DNA of 64,000 bases. Source: Actinoplanes sp040639655 (GTDB lineage Bacteria > Actinomycetota > Actinomycetes > Mycobacteriales > Micromonosporaceae). The notes beneath the pieces are model-generated. The model was not told the origin of the DNA, did not search any database, and saw nothing but the letters and a program-made list of their open reading frames with translations. Made by a program: the position numbers and the translations under genes. Location of the stretch: NCBI RefSeq assembly GCF_040639655.1, contig NZ_JBFAAI010000008.1:1-64000 (forward strand), written 5' to 3'. Below, piece after piece: positions 25,198-33,249 of this stretch (position 1 is the stretch's first letter; the number at the start of each line of letters is the position of its first letter).

Positions 25198-25743
25198 ATG
25201 AAGATCCGGCGCGCGGATAAGCACTACGAAGCCCGCCACGGCGGTACGGCGGACCGGTTCGCCGGTCTTGCACCTGTTGCCGCCGTCACCGCCGGGATCA
25301 CCGTGTCGCTCGTCACCGGTGCCCTTTTCCGCGACGACGTCGCCGCAGCGGCCCATCGGATCCTCGGCGACCACCGCACCGGCCTCGTACTGGCCGGCTG
25401 GTGTTTCGTGGCCCTCGTCGCCGGCACCGCCGCCCTCTGCCTCCGGGCCGCGAACTCGCGCCGGGTCCGCAGCCGGGCCGCCCGCATCACGCTCGTCGTC
25501 GTCGCTGCCCTGGCCGCCCCCGTCGTCCTCTGGTTCCTCCCGGCCCGCCAGGACAAGGACCCCTTCCCGGCCGCGACCGACGACTTCGTCACCGGCGGGC
25601 AGACCGCCTGGATCACCGTCCTGGCAGCCGGAGCCGCGATCGTCTTCGGCAGCCGCCGGCTACTCGTCCCGGCCGTCCTGCTCGTCGCCGTCATATCGAT
25701 CGCCTCGCTGGCCGCCACCATCATCTTCGGCGGCGAACCCTGA
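25198..25743 (+). CDS. Small membrane protein of unknown function
   Basis: A 181-residue protein with a charged N-terminus (about 20 residues) and four hydrophobic segments (about 23-43, 63-83, 95-113 and 135-178, the last a pair). A charged loop (RQDKDPFPAATDDF) lies between segments three and four. I do not recognise a family. It is followed by a tract of degenerate repeats and a second membrane protein gene on the same strand. Confidence 0.65.
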   Translation: MKIRRADKHYEARHGGTADRFAGLAPVAAVTAGITVSLVTGALFRDDVAAAAHRILGDHRTGLVLAGWCFVALVAGTAALCLRAANSRRVRSRAARITLVVVAALAAPVVLWFLPARQDKDPFPAATDDFVTGGQTAWITVLAAGAAIVFGSRRLLVPAVLLVAVISIASLAATIIFGGEP

Positions 25744-25819
25744 CGTCACCGTCGTCCTTGGTGACGCTCCCGCGTCCGTCGGTGGCGATCCCGCGTCTGT
25801 TGACGACGGTTTCGCGTCC

Positions 25820-25925
25820 TTGGTGGCGGAACCTGACGTCACCATCGCTCTTGGTGGCGAACCGTGGGGTCACTGTCGATTTAGCGGCGAGCCGCGGGGG
25901 TCACCGTCGTCTTGGCGGCGGAACT
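25820..25925. repeat. Degenerate ~31-bp tandem repeats
   Basis: Related units beginning TTGGTGGCG or TTAGCGGCG and containing GGTCAC-GTCG start at 25820, 25851, 25881 and 25912, a period of 30-31 bp. Looser relatives extend back to 25741. They fill the gap between two membrane-protein genes and run into the -10 region of the second. Confidence 0.55.
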
Positions 25926-25931
25926 TAACAT
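25926..25931 (+). promoter_or_regulatory. -10 element TAACAT (leaderless start at 25938)
   Basis: TAACAT is followed by six bases and the GTG at 25938, with no Shine-Dalgarno. A good -35 is not visible in the repeat tract. Confidence 0.45.
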
Positions 25932-25937
25932 CGAGCG

Positions 25938-26597
25938 GTGGCCCCCGATACCTCGAAGCGCCGGCAGCACTCGCGCGGCCAGAATCGACGCCGGAGCACC
26001 AGTACACGGCCCGGAAACGCAACGGCCCGTCCGGCCACCCCGGCCGCTGCGCCGACGCCCCCACCGACACCGTCGCTCGGCCGGGTGGCGCTGGGAGCTC
26101 TCGTCTGGCTGGTCGGCAGCGTCGCGTTCTTCATGCTCGTCGCCGTCCGCGAATCCAGCGCCCGGGGCTGGGTCGACGGGGCACGCTCGCTCACCGGCGG
26201 ACAACGGTGGGGTATGGCGATCGCCGGCTGGCTGATCGTCTTCGTCGCCTTCGGTCTGGCCTGGGCTCTGCTGCTGCTTCGCAAACGGGTCCCACGCTGG
26301 GGGCTGTGGGCCGTCGCCGTCGTGATCGCCGCGCTCGCGCCGACCGTTCAGGCGCTGTTCCCGTACGAGGACCACTACATCGTCCACCTGATCAGCGGGC
26401 CGGGTGGCGCGGCCTTCGTCACCGGCATGCGGTGGGCCGCGGCGGCCGCGATCATCCCGTTCCTCGTGGTCCCGTTCGTGCTGCTCAACGACAAGCTGAA
26501 AGATCGGTTCGGGGAACCGGAGCTGCGGCGCGCCACCACCGTCCTGGTCGCCGGTTTCGTGGTCATCACCCTGATCGCCGCACCGCTGACCGTCTGA
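25938..26597 (+). CDS. Membrane protein of unknown function
   Basis: A 219-residue protein. The first 45 residues are Arg/Ser/Thr/Pro-rich and likely disordered. Five to six hydrophobic segments follow (about 50-68, 92-110, 120-138, 150-185 and 198-217). GPGGAAFVTGMRWAAAAAI is the most structured stretch. No family recognised. Leaderless GTG start as judged from TAACAT. Confidence 0.65.
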   Translation: MAPDTSKRRQHSRGQNRRRSTSTRPGNATARPATPAAAPTPPPTPSLGRVALGALVWLVGSVAFFMLVAVRESSARGWVDGARSLTGGQRWGMAIAGWLIVFVAFGLAWALLLLRKRVPRWGLWAVAVVIAALAPTVQALFPYEDHYIVHLISGPGGAAFVTGMRWAAAAAIIPFLVVPFVLLNDKLKDRFGEPELRRATTVLVAGFVVITLIAAPLTV

Positions 26598-26611
26598 TCC
26601 CGCAATCTTCA

Positions 26612-26705
26612 CCCAGCACTGCGTCCCTACCCAGCACTGTCCTACCCAGCACTGTCCTTACCCGGCACCGCCCTACCCCGCACCGTCCTACCCAGCGCCG
26701 CCCCG
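26612..26705. repeat. 15-18-bp tandem repeats (TACCCAGCACTGTCC)
   Basis: Six units aligned on CCCAGCACYG start at 26612, 26630, 26645, 26661, 26676 and 26691. Later units drift to CCCGGCACCG and CCCAGCGCCG. The core CAGCACTG also occurs in the 62/63-bp repeats on the other side of mdh. Confidence 0.6.
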
Positions 26706-26739
26706 GCGCCGCGCCGTCCTTACCGGACTGCGGGAACGG

Positions 26740-26770
26740 CGAAGGCCGGGGCGCGCGGCCCCGGCCTTCG
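26740..26770 (-). terminator. Terminator of mdh
   Basis: CGAAGGCCGGGGC (26740-26752) and GCCCCGGCCTTCG (26758-26770) are perfectly complementary, 13 bp with a five-base loop, 10 bases beyond the mdh stop. Confidence 0.85.
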
Positions 26771-26780
26771 GCGAAACGGA

Positions 26781-27731
26781 TCAGAGACCGGCGACGTCCG
26801 CCTGCTTGGCGCGGACCGCCTCGGCGGCCTCCTTCAGGCCGGCCAGCTCGGTGTCGGTGAGCTTGTCCTCGACGACCTTACGGATACCGGTGGCACCCAG
26901 CTCGGCCTCGACGCCCAGGTAGACGCCGGAGATGCCGTACTCACCGTCGACCCAGGCGCAGACCGGGACGACCTCGCCGGAGTCCTCAGCCACGGCCTTC
27001 GCCATCCGGGCGGCGGCGGCCGACGGGGCGTAGTAGGCCGAGCCCGTCTTCAGCAGCGCGACCACCTCGGCGCCACCGTTACGGGTGCGGACCACCAGCT
27101 CCTCGATCTTGTCGGCCGGCAGCAGCTCGGACAGCGGCTTGCCGTCGACCGTACAGCGCGACGGGACCGGCACCATGGTGTCGCCGTGCGAACCGAGGGT
27201 CAGCGCCTTCACGCTCTTCACCGGGACGTTCAGCTCCTCGGCGATGAAGTTGGTGAAACGGGCGGTGTCGAGGACACCGGCCTGACCGAACACCTGGTTC
27301 TTCGGGAACTGGGTGGCGAGCTGCGCGAGCGCGGTCATCTCGTCGACCGGGTTCGACACGACGATGACGACGGCGTTCGGCGCGTACTTCTTGATGTTCT
27401 CCGCGACCTGACGAACGATCTTGGCGTTGACCTCGAGCAGGTCCATCCGGCTCATGCCCGGCTTACGCGGCAGACCGGCGGTCACCACGACGACGTCCGA
27501 ACCCTCGATGGCCTCGTAGCCCTCGCCGTTCGGCCCGGTGCTCGCGCCGATGACCTTGGTCTCGTAGCCCTCGATCGCACGGGCCTGGTTGAGGTCGAGC
27601 GCGAGGCCGGCAGGCTTGCCCTCGATGATGTCGGTGAGAACCACCGTCTCGAAGATGTCGTACTCGGCGAGACGCTGCGCGGTCGTGGACCCGTAGAAAC
27701 CGGCGCCTACGACGGTTACCTTCTTGCCCAT
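26781..27731 (-). CDS. mdh: Malate dehydrogenase (LDH-like)
   Basis: A 316-residue NAD-dependent dehydrogenase of the LDH-like tetrameric type. The Rossmann motif is VTVVGAGFYGSTTAQRLAE, with Asp34 in VVLTDI indicating NAD. Substrate residues are in PRKPGMSRMDLL (Arg), VVSNPVDEMT (Asn) and LTLGSHGDTMVPV (catalytic His). It oxidises malate to oxaloacetate in the TCA cycle. ATG start after GGGAGACAGAGCT. Flanked by tandem-repeat tracts on both sides. Confidence 0.95.
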   Translation of the reverse strand: MGKKVTVVGAGFYGSTTAQRLAEYDIFETVVLTDIIEGKPAGLALDLNQARAIEGYETKVIGASTGPNGEGYEAIEGSDVVVVTAGLPRKPGMSRMDLLEVNAKIVRQVAENIKKYAPNAVVIVVSNPVDEMTALAQLATQFPKNQVFGQAGVLDTARFTNFIAEELNVPVKSVKALTLGSHGDTMVPVPSRCTVDGKPLSELLPADKIEELVVRTRNGGAEVVALLKTGSAYYAPSAAAARMAKAVAEDSGEVVPVCAWVDGEYGISGVYLGVEAELGATGIRKVVEDKLTDTELAGLKEAAEAVRAKQADVAGL

Positions 27732-27896
27732 AGCTCTGTCTCCCAGTGTCCGGGCGATTTTTCGCGACCGTATCAGCCGGTTAACGCATGATTACCAGCC
27801 GGTCCGTTGAACGGGACCTAAGCCACTGGTCCAACTCCCACGCTACGCCCTACTTGATCAACAGTGGCCGGGACCCGGCGCTGTATGAACCGTCGG
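27732..27896. other. Intergenic leader of mdh, no gene seen
   Basis: This stretch should hold the mdh promoter on the minus strand, but I could not identify a convincing -35/-10 pair. It grades into the tandem repeat that begins near 27897. Confidence 0.4.
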
Positions 27897-27897
27897 G

Positions 27898-28445
27898 ATA
27901 CAGCACTGCGTTCGGGCCCCGGTCACCCGGCCAGAAGCCAGCGCTGCAACAAGAACCCAGATACAGCACTGCGCTCGGGCCCCCGTCACCCGGCCAGAAG
28001 CCAGCGCTGCAACAAAAGCCCGGATACAGCACTGCGCTCGGGCCCCCGTCACCCGGCCAGAAGCCAGCGCTGCAACAAGAACCCAGATACAGCACTGCGC
28101 TCGGGCCCCCGTCACCCGGCCAGAAGCCAGCGCTGCANNNNNNNNNNNNNNNNNNNNNNNNNNNNNNNNNNNNNNNNNNNNNNNNNNNNNNNNNNNNNNN
28201 NNNNNNNNNNNNNNNNNNNNNNNNNNNNNNNNNNGCAACAAGAACCGGATACAGCACTGCGCTCGGGCCCCCGTCACCCGGCCAGAAGCCAGCGCTGCAA
28301 CAAGAACCGGATACAGCACTGCGCTCGGGCCCCCGTCACCCGGCCAGAAGCCAGCGCTGCAACAAGAACCGGATACAGCACTGCGCTCGGGCTGAAGCTT
28401 CCCGGCCAGAACTGAGCGCTGTAACAAGACCCGCGATACAGCGCT
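27898..28445. repeat. 62/63-bp tandem repeat (VNTR) interrupted by assembly gap
   Basis: ATACAGCACTGCG marks units at 27898, 27961, 28024 and 28087 (63-bp period) and, beyond the N run, at 28249, 28311 and 28373 (62-bp period). A diverged end unit is at 28436. Each unit carries TCACCCGGCCAGAAGCC and the near-palindrome CAGCGCTG. Units before the gap vary at CCCAGATA versus CCCGGATA. Open reading frames pass through it only because the unit has no stop codon. Confidence 0.9.
28138..28234. other. Assembly gap (97 N) inside the tandem repeat
   Basis: The run of N replaces part of the VNTR. The distance between the flanking unit markers (28087 to 28249, 162 bp) is not a multiple of 62 or 63, so the gap length is an estimate and the true copy number is unknown. 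Confidence 0.97.
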
Positions 28446-28464
28446 GGGTTCTGGCCGGGGTGGA

Positions 28465-29355
28465 TCAGCGGAGGCGGGCCAGTTCGGCGGTCACCAGGGC
28501 CACGGTCGACGCGGCACGGCGCAGCACGTCGTCCGCGGAGAGCCGGATCACCGCCCAGCCCACCCGACGCAAAGCGTTGACCCGGGCGATGTCCCGGCGG
28601 AACTGCTCCTGCTCGCGGTGGTGGTCCCCCTCGTACTCAACCGCCAGCCGAACCGAGGGCCAGGCAAGATCCACTCGGCCGATCAGGCAGCCGTACGCGT
28701 CGCGTACCTCGAACTGAGGCTCTGCGGCCGGCAGGCCGGCATCAACGAGCAGCAGTCGCAGAATCGTTTCCATGGGCGACTCGGCCCGCCCATCAGCGAG
28801 GCGGATGACCTCATGGAGACGCGCGATGCCGGGCCACCAGTGACGCTGCCGCGCCAGTTCCGCCACCATGGCGAGATCCAGTACTCCCTGATGAAGCAAG
28901 GCGTCGAACGCCATCACCGCGGTCCGCCGGCCCAGGCGCCTCCCCAGGTCGAAGGCGGTTCGCTCCGGTGTGGTCATCGGAATCCCGCCGGCCGAGATGA
29001 CGTCGGCCGGCTCGAGAACCGTGTGGTGGGCGCGGATGCGCTCGTTCGGGCGCGCACCGGCCCGCCGCGGCACCACGATCGACACCGGCGACCCGGCACT
29101 CAGCAGGCCGCAGCCGAACAGGTGAGCGGCGCTGAGGCCCCCGATCGCAGCGCCGGACGGCAGGATCAGAACGGCGGCAGCGCACCAGAGCCGGTGATCG
29201 AGTGGCAGCTCGTGGTGGATGTACACGTCGGGAAGCAAGCGACGCCAGGTGCGCCCGCGCAGTTTCGCCGGGGTCAGCAGACCGTCGGCGACAGCGACCG
29301 TGCCACGGAACGGCGCCGTGGTGAGAACGACCGGCACATACGGGCGGGGCGGCAT
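28465..29355 (-). CDS. AbiEi/DUF559-type protein (Vsr-like endonuclease domain)
   Basis: A 296-residue protein of a family common in actinobacteria. The N-terminal third (LTPAKLRGRTWRRLLPDVYIH, then SGAAIGGLSAAHLFG) resembles the AbiEi antitoxin/transcription-regulator region. The C-terminal part has a PD-(D/E)xK-like core: Glu in ESPMETILR, Asp in GRVDLAWP and VEYEGDHHR, followed by a Vsr-like helix with LRRVGWAVIRLSADD. Role unknown. There is no partner toxin gene beside it. It lies 20 bp from the VNTR. Confidence 0.78.
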   Translation of the reverse strand: MPPRPYVPVVLTTAPFRGTVAVADGLLTPAKLRGRTWRRLLPDVYIHHELPLDHRLWCAAAVLILPSGAAIGGLSAAHLFGCGLLSAGSPVSIVVPRRAGARPNERIRAHHTVLEPADVISAGGIPMTTPERTAFDLGRRLGRRTAVMAFDALLHQGVLDLAMVAELARQRHWWPGIARLHEVIRLADGRAESPMETILRLLLVDAGLPAAEPQFEVRDAYGCLIGRVDLAWPSVRLAVEYEGDHHREQEQFRRDIARVNALRRVGWAVIRLSADDVLRRAASTVALVTAELARLR

Positions 29356-29406
29356 CGGGCCAGCATGCCGGGAACCGCCATCAGCCCCGGCCGAGCCTGT
29401 GGATAA

Positions 29407-29437
29407 CCGGTCGTGGCCGTTCGACGGCCACGACCGG
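29407..29437 (-). terminator. Terminator of purH
   Basis: CCGGTCGTGGCCGT (29407-29420) and ACGGCCACGACCGG (29424-29437) form a perfect 14-bp stem with a TCG loop, nine bases past the purH stop. Confidence 0.88.
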
Positions 29438-29445
29438 CATCGGGA

Positions 29446-31014
29446 TCAGTGGTAGAAGTGGCGGGTACCGGTCAGGTAGACGGTCAGGCCGGCCGCCGCC
29501 GCGGCCTCGATGACCTGCTCGTCGCGGATCGAGCCGCCCGGCTGCACGACCGCCTTGACGCCGGCGTCGATCAGCACCTGCAGGCCGTCCGGGAACGGGA
29601 AGAACGCGTCCGACGCGGCCACGCTGTCCCGGGCCCGCTCGGCACCGGCCCGGTTCACCGCGAGGTGCGCCGAGTCGACCCGGTTGACCTGGCCCATGCC
29701 GACACCGACGGTGGCGCCGTCCTTGGCGAGCAGGATGGCGTTGCTCTTCACGCTGCGGATCGCCCGCCATGCGAAGACCAGGTCGCGCATCAGGTCCGCG
29801 GAGGCGGGGGTGCCGGTCGCGAGGGTCCAGTTCGCCGGGTCGTCGCCGTCGGCGTCGATCCGGTCCGCCGCCTGCACCAGCACTCCGCCGGTGACCTGCC
29901 GGAACTCGACCGGCGCCGGCTTCCACTCGGGGGCCAGGAGCAGGCGCAGGTTCTTCTTGTCGCGGAGCAGTTCGAGCGCCGCGTCGTCGAACGCCGGGGC
30001 GACGATCACCTCGGTGAAGATCTCCGAGATCTGCCGGGCGAGCTCGAGGGTGACCGGCCGGTTCACCGCGATCACACCGCCGAAGGCCGACACCGGGTCG
30101 CACTCGTGGGCCTTGCGATGCGCCTCGGCCACGTCCGTACCGATGGCGATGCCGCAGGGGTTGGCGTGCTTGATAATCGCCACGCACGGGTCGGTGAAGT
30201 CGTTGGCGCTGCGCCAGGCCGCGTCGGCATCGACGTAGTTGTTGTAGGACATCTCTTTGCCGTGCAGCTGCTCCGCCTGGGCCAGGCCGGGCGCGGCCGT
30301 CGGGTCGGTGTAGAGCGCCGCCTTCTGGTGCGGGTTCTCGCCGTAGCGCAGCACCGCCGACCGGCGCAGGGCGAGGCCGGCGAACTCCGGCCACCACTGT
30401 TCGCCGCCCGCCAGTTCCTGGGAGGTCCATTCCGCGACGGCCACGTCGTACTCGGCGATGTCCGCGAAGGCGCGGGCGGCGAGCAGCTTGCGCTGTGCCA
30501 GGGTGAATCCGCCTTCGGCGAGGGCGGAGACGATCAGCGGGTACGCCGAGACGGACGTGACAACAGCAACGGACGCGTGGTTCTTGGCCGCGGACCGGAC
30601 CATGGCCGGCCCACCGATGTCGATCTTCGCGATGCAGTCCTCGGCACCCGCGCCGGACGCGACCGTCTCGGTGAACGGGTAGAGGTTGCTGACCAGCAGG
30701 TCGAACGGCTCGATGCCCAGCTCGGCGAGCTCCTGGACGTGGCTGTCCAGCCGCAGGTCGGCGAGCAGACCGGCGTGCACCTTCGGGTGCAGCGTCTTGA
30801 CCCGGTCGCTGAGGATCTCGGGGAAGCCGGTCAGCTCCTCGACCCGGGTCACCGGCACGCCGGCCTTCTCCACGGTCGACGCGGTCGAACCGGTGGAGAC
30901 GATCTGCACGCCGGCCGCGTGCAGCGCCTGCGCCAGCTCGACGATGCCGTCCTTGTACCAGACGCTCAGCAGCGCCCGCTTGATCGGGCGGCGCCCCTCG
31001 GCAGCGGAACTCAC
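29446..31014 (-). CDS. purH: Bifunctional AICAR formyltransferase/IMP cyclohydrolase
   Basis: A 522-residue enzyme catalysing the last two steps of IMP synthesis. Residues 10-150 are the IMP cyclohydrolase (MGS-like fold; ALLSVWYKDGIVELAQALH and LLADLR). The remainder is the AICAR transformylase, with RYGENPHQKAALY and the catalytic KHANPCGIA and AFGGVIAVNRPV stretches. GTG start overlapping the purN stop by four bases, so the two are translationally coupled. Confidence 0.96.
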   Translation of the reverse strand: MSSAAEGRRPIKRALLSVWYKDGIVELAQALHAAGVQIVSTGSTASTVEKAGVPVTRVEELTGFPEILSDRVKTLHPKVHAGLLADLRLDSHVQELAELGIEPFDLLVSNLYPFTETVASGAGAEDCIAKIDIGGPAMVRSAAKNHASVAVVTSVSAYPLIVSALAEGGFTLAQRKLLAARAFADIAEYDVAVAEWTSQELAGGEQWWPEFAGLALRRSAVLRYGENPHQKAALYTDPTAAPGLAQAEQLHGKEMSYNNYVDADAAWRSANDFTDPCVAIIKHANPCGIAIGTDVAEAHRKAHECDPVSAFGGVIAVNRPVTLELARQISEIFTEVIVAPAFDDAALELLRDKKNLRLLLAPEWKPAPVEFRQVTGGVLVQAADRIDADGDDPANWTLATGTPASADLMRDLVFAWRAIRSVKSNAILLAKDGATVGVGMGQVNRVDSAHLAVNRAGAERARDSVAASDAFFPFPDGLQVLIDAGVKAVVQPGGSIRDEQVIEAAAAAGLTVYLTGTRHFYH

Positions 31015-31628
31015 GGAATCCGTACCTTTCTGTCCTCGATGGTCCAGCCGTCCCGGACCAGGCGGCCGACGTAGTCGACCAGCTGGGCCCGCTCGGCCAC
31101 CTTGATGCGCTCGGTGAGGGTCTCCTCCGTGTCGTCGTCGAGCACGGGGACCACGGTCTGCGCGATGATCGGCCCGGTGTCGACACCGGCGTCCACGAAG
31201 AAGAGCGTCGCCCCGGCGACCTTCACGCCGTAGGCGAGCGCATCCCGCGGCCCGTGGATGCCGGGGAAGGCGGGGAGCAGCGCGTTGTGCGTGTTGATGT
31301 ACCGGTCGCCGAACGCGTCCAGGAACTGCTTGCCGACGAGTTTCAGGAAGCCGGCCGAGATCACCAGGTCGGGCCGGTGCTCGGCGACGTGCGCGGTGAG
31401 GGCGGCGTCCCAGTCGTCGCGGGTCGGGTATGCCTTCACCGAGTCGACGAACGTGGGGACTCCGGCGGCTGTCGCGTGGTCCAGGCCGACGATTCCGTCC
31501 CGGTCGGCGCCGACGGCGACCACGACGGCGCCGTACGCCGGATCGGCGGTCGCTTCGAGAAGTGCCTGCAGGTTGCTGCCCGATCCGGAGATGAGGACGA
31601 CCAAGCGGGCGGGCACGGGGTCAGTCAC
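31011..31628 (-). CDS. purN: Phosphoribosylglycinamide formyltransferase
   Basis: A 205-residue folate-dependent GAR transformylase (third step of purine synthesis). Motifs: VLISGSGSNLQALLEA for the phosphate, NTHNALLPAFPGIHGPRDALAYGVKVAGATLFFVDAG split over the active site (Asn, His, Asp). The GTG at 31628 has TAGGGT six bases upstream and no Shine-Dalgarno, so it is probably leaderless and the purNH operon starts here. Confidence 0.95.
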   Translation of the reverse strand: MTDPVPARLVVLISGSGSNLQALLEATADPAYGAVVVAVGADRDGIVGLDHATAAGVPTFVDSVKAYPTRDDWDAALTAHVAEHRPDLVISAGFLKLVGKQFLDAFGDRYINTHNALLPAFPGIHGPRDALAYGVKVAGATLFFVDAGVDTGPIIAQTVVPVLDDDTEETLTERIKVAERAQLVDYVGRLVRDGWTIEDRKVRIP

Positions 31629-31634
31629 CTGTGC

Positions 31635-31640
31635 ACCCTA
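31635..31640 (-). promoter_or_regulatory. -10 element TAGGGT of purNH (leaderless)
   Basis: TAGGGT on the minus strand is followed by six bases and the GTG of purN. A -35 is not obvious. Confidence 0.45.
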
Positions 31641-31673
31641 TCTGGGCGTTTACCCGCCCTGGCACGGTGGGGC

Positions 31674-33143
31674 TCAGCGGCGGCGGAAGGCGCGGGTCGC
31701 CGCCGCCCCGAGAATGACGGAGATCGCGACCACGATCGTCGCGACGATGCCGGTCTGCACCGGGTCGGGGCCGATGTCGGACAGCCGGCCGGAGCCCAGC
31801 GCGCCACCGGAGGCCCAGGCGAGCGCGGCCGTCAGCAGTCCGGCGACCGGGCCGGCGGACAGGCTCGACGTCACCACCAGCAGCCAGGGCGGCTCCGGGG
31901 CGGGGGCCGTGTTCTTGGCCTTGCGACGGGTGGCCCGCCAGGCGCTGTCCCGGCCGAAACGCAGTCGCTGGGTGAGTGTCCACCCGGCCACCGCGCCGGC
32001 GATCACCGGCAGCGCGAGCAGTGTCGTACCGGCGGCGCCCATCGGGCCTTCGGGCAGGCCGGCGATCAGCGGCAGCATGGGCGGCGCACCCAGGGTGACC
32101 TCGGTCAGCCGGACGACGGTGTCGGTGCCGAGTGCGAATCCCGGCCCGAGCAGGTAGGCGGCCACCCAGATGGCGGCGTTCACCGCGTACCCGATGCTGA
32201 TCAGGGTGATGCCGGCCTGGCCGGCGACGCCGGTCTGGTAGTTGACGATGATCTCGGCGGCCTGCGCACCGCCGAGCGCGACCGCGAGGCCACCGATCAC
32301 GGCGCCGGAGCCGACGATCAGGAAGGCGGCGACCAGCCCGGTCCGGATGCCGTGCCGCAGGAACGGCGGGGTCCGGCGGGCCAGGGTGGCGACGGCGCCG
32401 GTGCCGCGCAGCGCGCCGACCAGGGATCCGAGGAGCCCTAGAACCAGGAAGTGCGACGCGGCGCGGCCGGTGGAGATCTCGGTGCCGCGGCCGTCGGTCA
32501 GCTGTGCGGCGAGAACCCCCACCAGCGTGTACGCCGAACCGACCGCCACCGCGACGAGGAGCGCCCGCGGGACCGACCCGGAGTGCCGGGCCCCGATGGC
32601 ACGGGTGACGTGCAGCCCGGCCCGGTTCAGCCGCCAGACGATCAGCACCGTGAGCAGGAGCGGGGTCAGCCCGAGCGGACCGATGGAGGTGCCGATCGGC
32701 ACGCCGTGGCCGAGGAGCCAGCCGGCCAGCCCGGCGTGCGCGGCACCCAGCAGGCCGCCGGAGCCTTCGAGGGTGCGGGCCAGGCCGATCACCGCGGCCA
32801 CCGGCAGGTAGGTCAGCAGGGTCGCCCACACGGTCGCGAACAGGGCCGCCACCAGCAGTGGGGCACGCCGGACGGGCGGCGGACGGCGTTGGGTGGGCAC
32901 CCGGACGGTCTCGCGCCGGCCGAGCATCGCGTCGTCGACGACCACGGTGTCCCGCCGGTCGTCGCCGGAGCCGGTCTCCTGGGCCGTCGCCTCGGGCCCG
33001 ATCGCCTCGGTGTGCTGTTCCTCCGAGACGCCGGCCGGTCGTTGCCGCTCGACGGCGGCGGTGTCGCGCACCACGGACTGCAGCGACTCGGCGACCGCGA
33101 ACGGGTCCTCCGAGCCGCCGGTACGGTCGGTTGTGCGGGACAT
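31674..33143 (-). CDS. DUF6350-type multi-pass membrane protein
   Basis: A 489-residue protein with an acidic, disordered N-terminus (about 85 residues, several SE/TE stretches) and roughly eleven membrane segments. The position between sucD and purN is the conserved place of the actinobacterial DUF6350 (PerM-like, cell-division linked) protein, and LEGSGGLLGAAHAGLAGWLLGHGVP fits it. The family link to division is known only from relatives. The last residues are Arg-rich. Confidence 0.78.
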   Translation of the reverse strand: MSRTTDRTGGSEDPFAVAESLQSVVRDTAAVERQRPAGVSEEQHTEAIGPEATAQETGSGDDRRDTVVVDDAMLGRRETVRVPTQRRPPPVRRAPLLVAALFATVWATLLTYLPVAAVIGLARTLEGSGGLLGAAHAGLAGWLLGHGVPIGTSIGPLGLTPLLLTVLIVWRLNRAGLHVTRAIGARHSGSVPRALLVAVAVGSAYTLVGVLAAQLTDGRGTEISTGRAASHFLVLGLLGSLVGALRGTGAVATLARRTPPFLRHGIRTGLVAAFLIVGSGAVIGGLAVALGGAQAAEIIVNYQTGVAGQAGITLISIGYAVNAAIWVAAYLLGPGFALGTDTVVRLTEVTLGAPPMLPLIAGLPEGPMGAAGTTLLALPVIAGAVAGWTLTQRLRFGRDSAWRATRRKAKNTAPAPEPPWLLVVTSSLSAGPVAGLLTAALAWASGGALGSGRLSDIGPDPVQTGIVATIVVAISVILGAAATRAFRRR

Positions 33144-33189
33144 CGCGCCTACTTTTCCATGCCGTGGCCGCTGCGGCGAGGCAGACGAG

Positions 33190-33235
33190 ACGGCGCGCCG
33201 CCGATCGGGTCGCTCCCCGATCGGCGGCGCGCCGT
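33190..33235 (-). terminator. Terminator of sucCD
   Basis: A perfect 20-bp stem (33190-33209 with 33216-33235; loop TCGCTC) lies 15 bases past the sucD stop and before the next gene start at 33143. Confidence 0.9.
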
Positions 33236-33249
33236 GATCACAGCCGTGC

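Noticed and set aside
27898..28445. CRISPR array
   Set aside because: The units are near-identical over their whole length without unique spacers, and no cas genes are present.
27788..28717. Repeat-encoded protein across the VNTR
   Set aside because: The frames exist because the 63-bp unit lacks stops. They run through N bases, the unit changes to 62 bp after the gap and would shift frame, and there is no promoter or ribosome site.
28465..29355. Complete type IV toxin-antitoxin system
   Set aside because: Only an AbiEi-like N-region is present and no nucleotidyltransferase toxin gene is adjacent.
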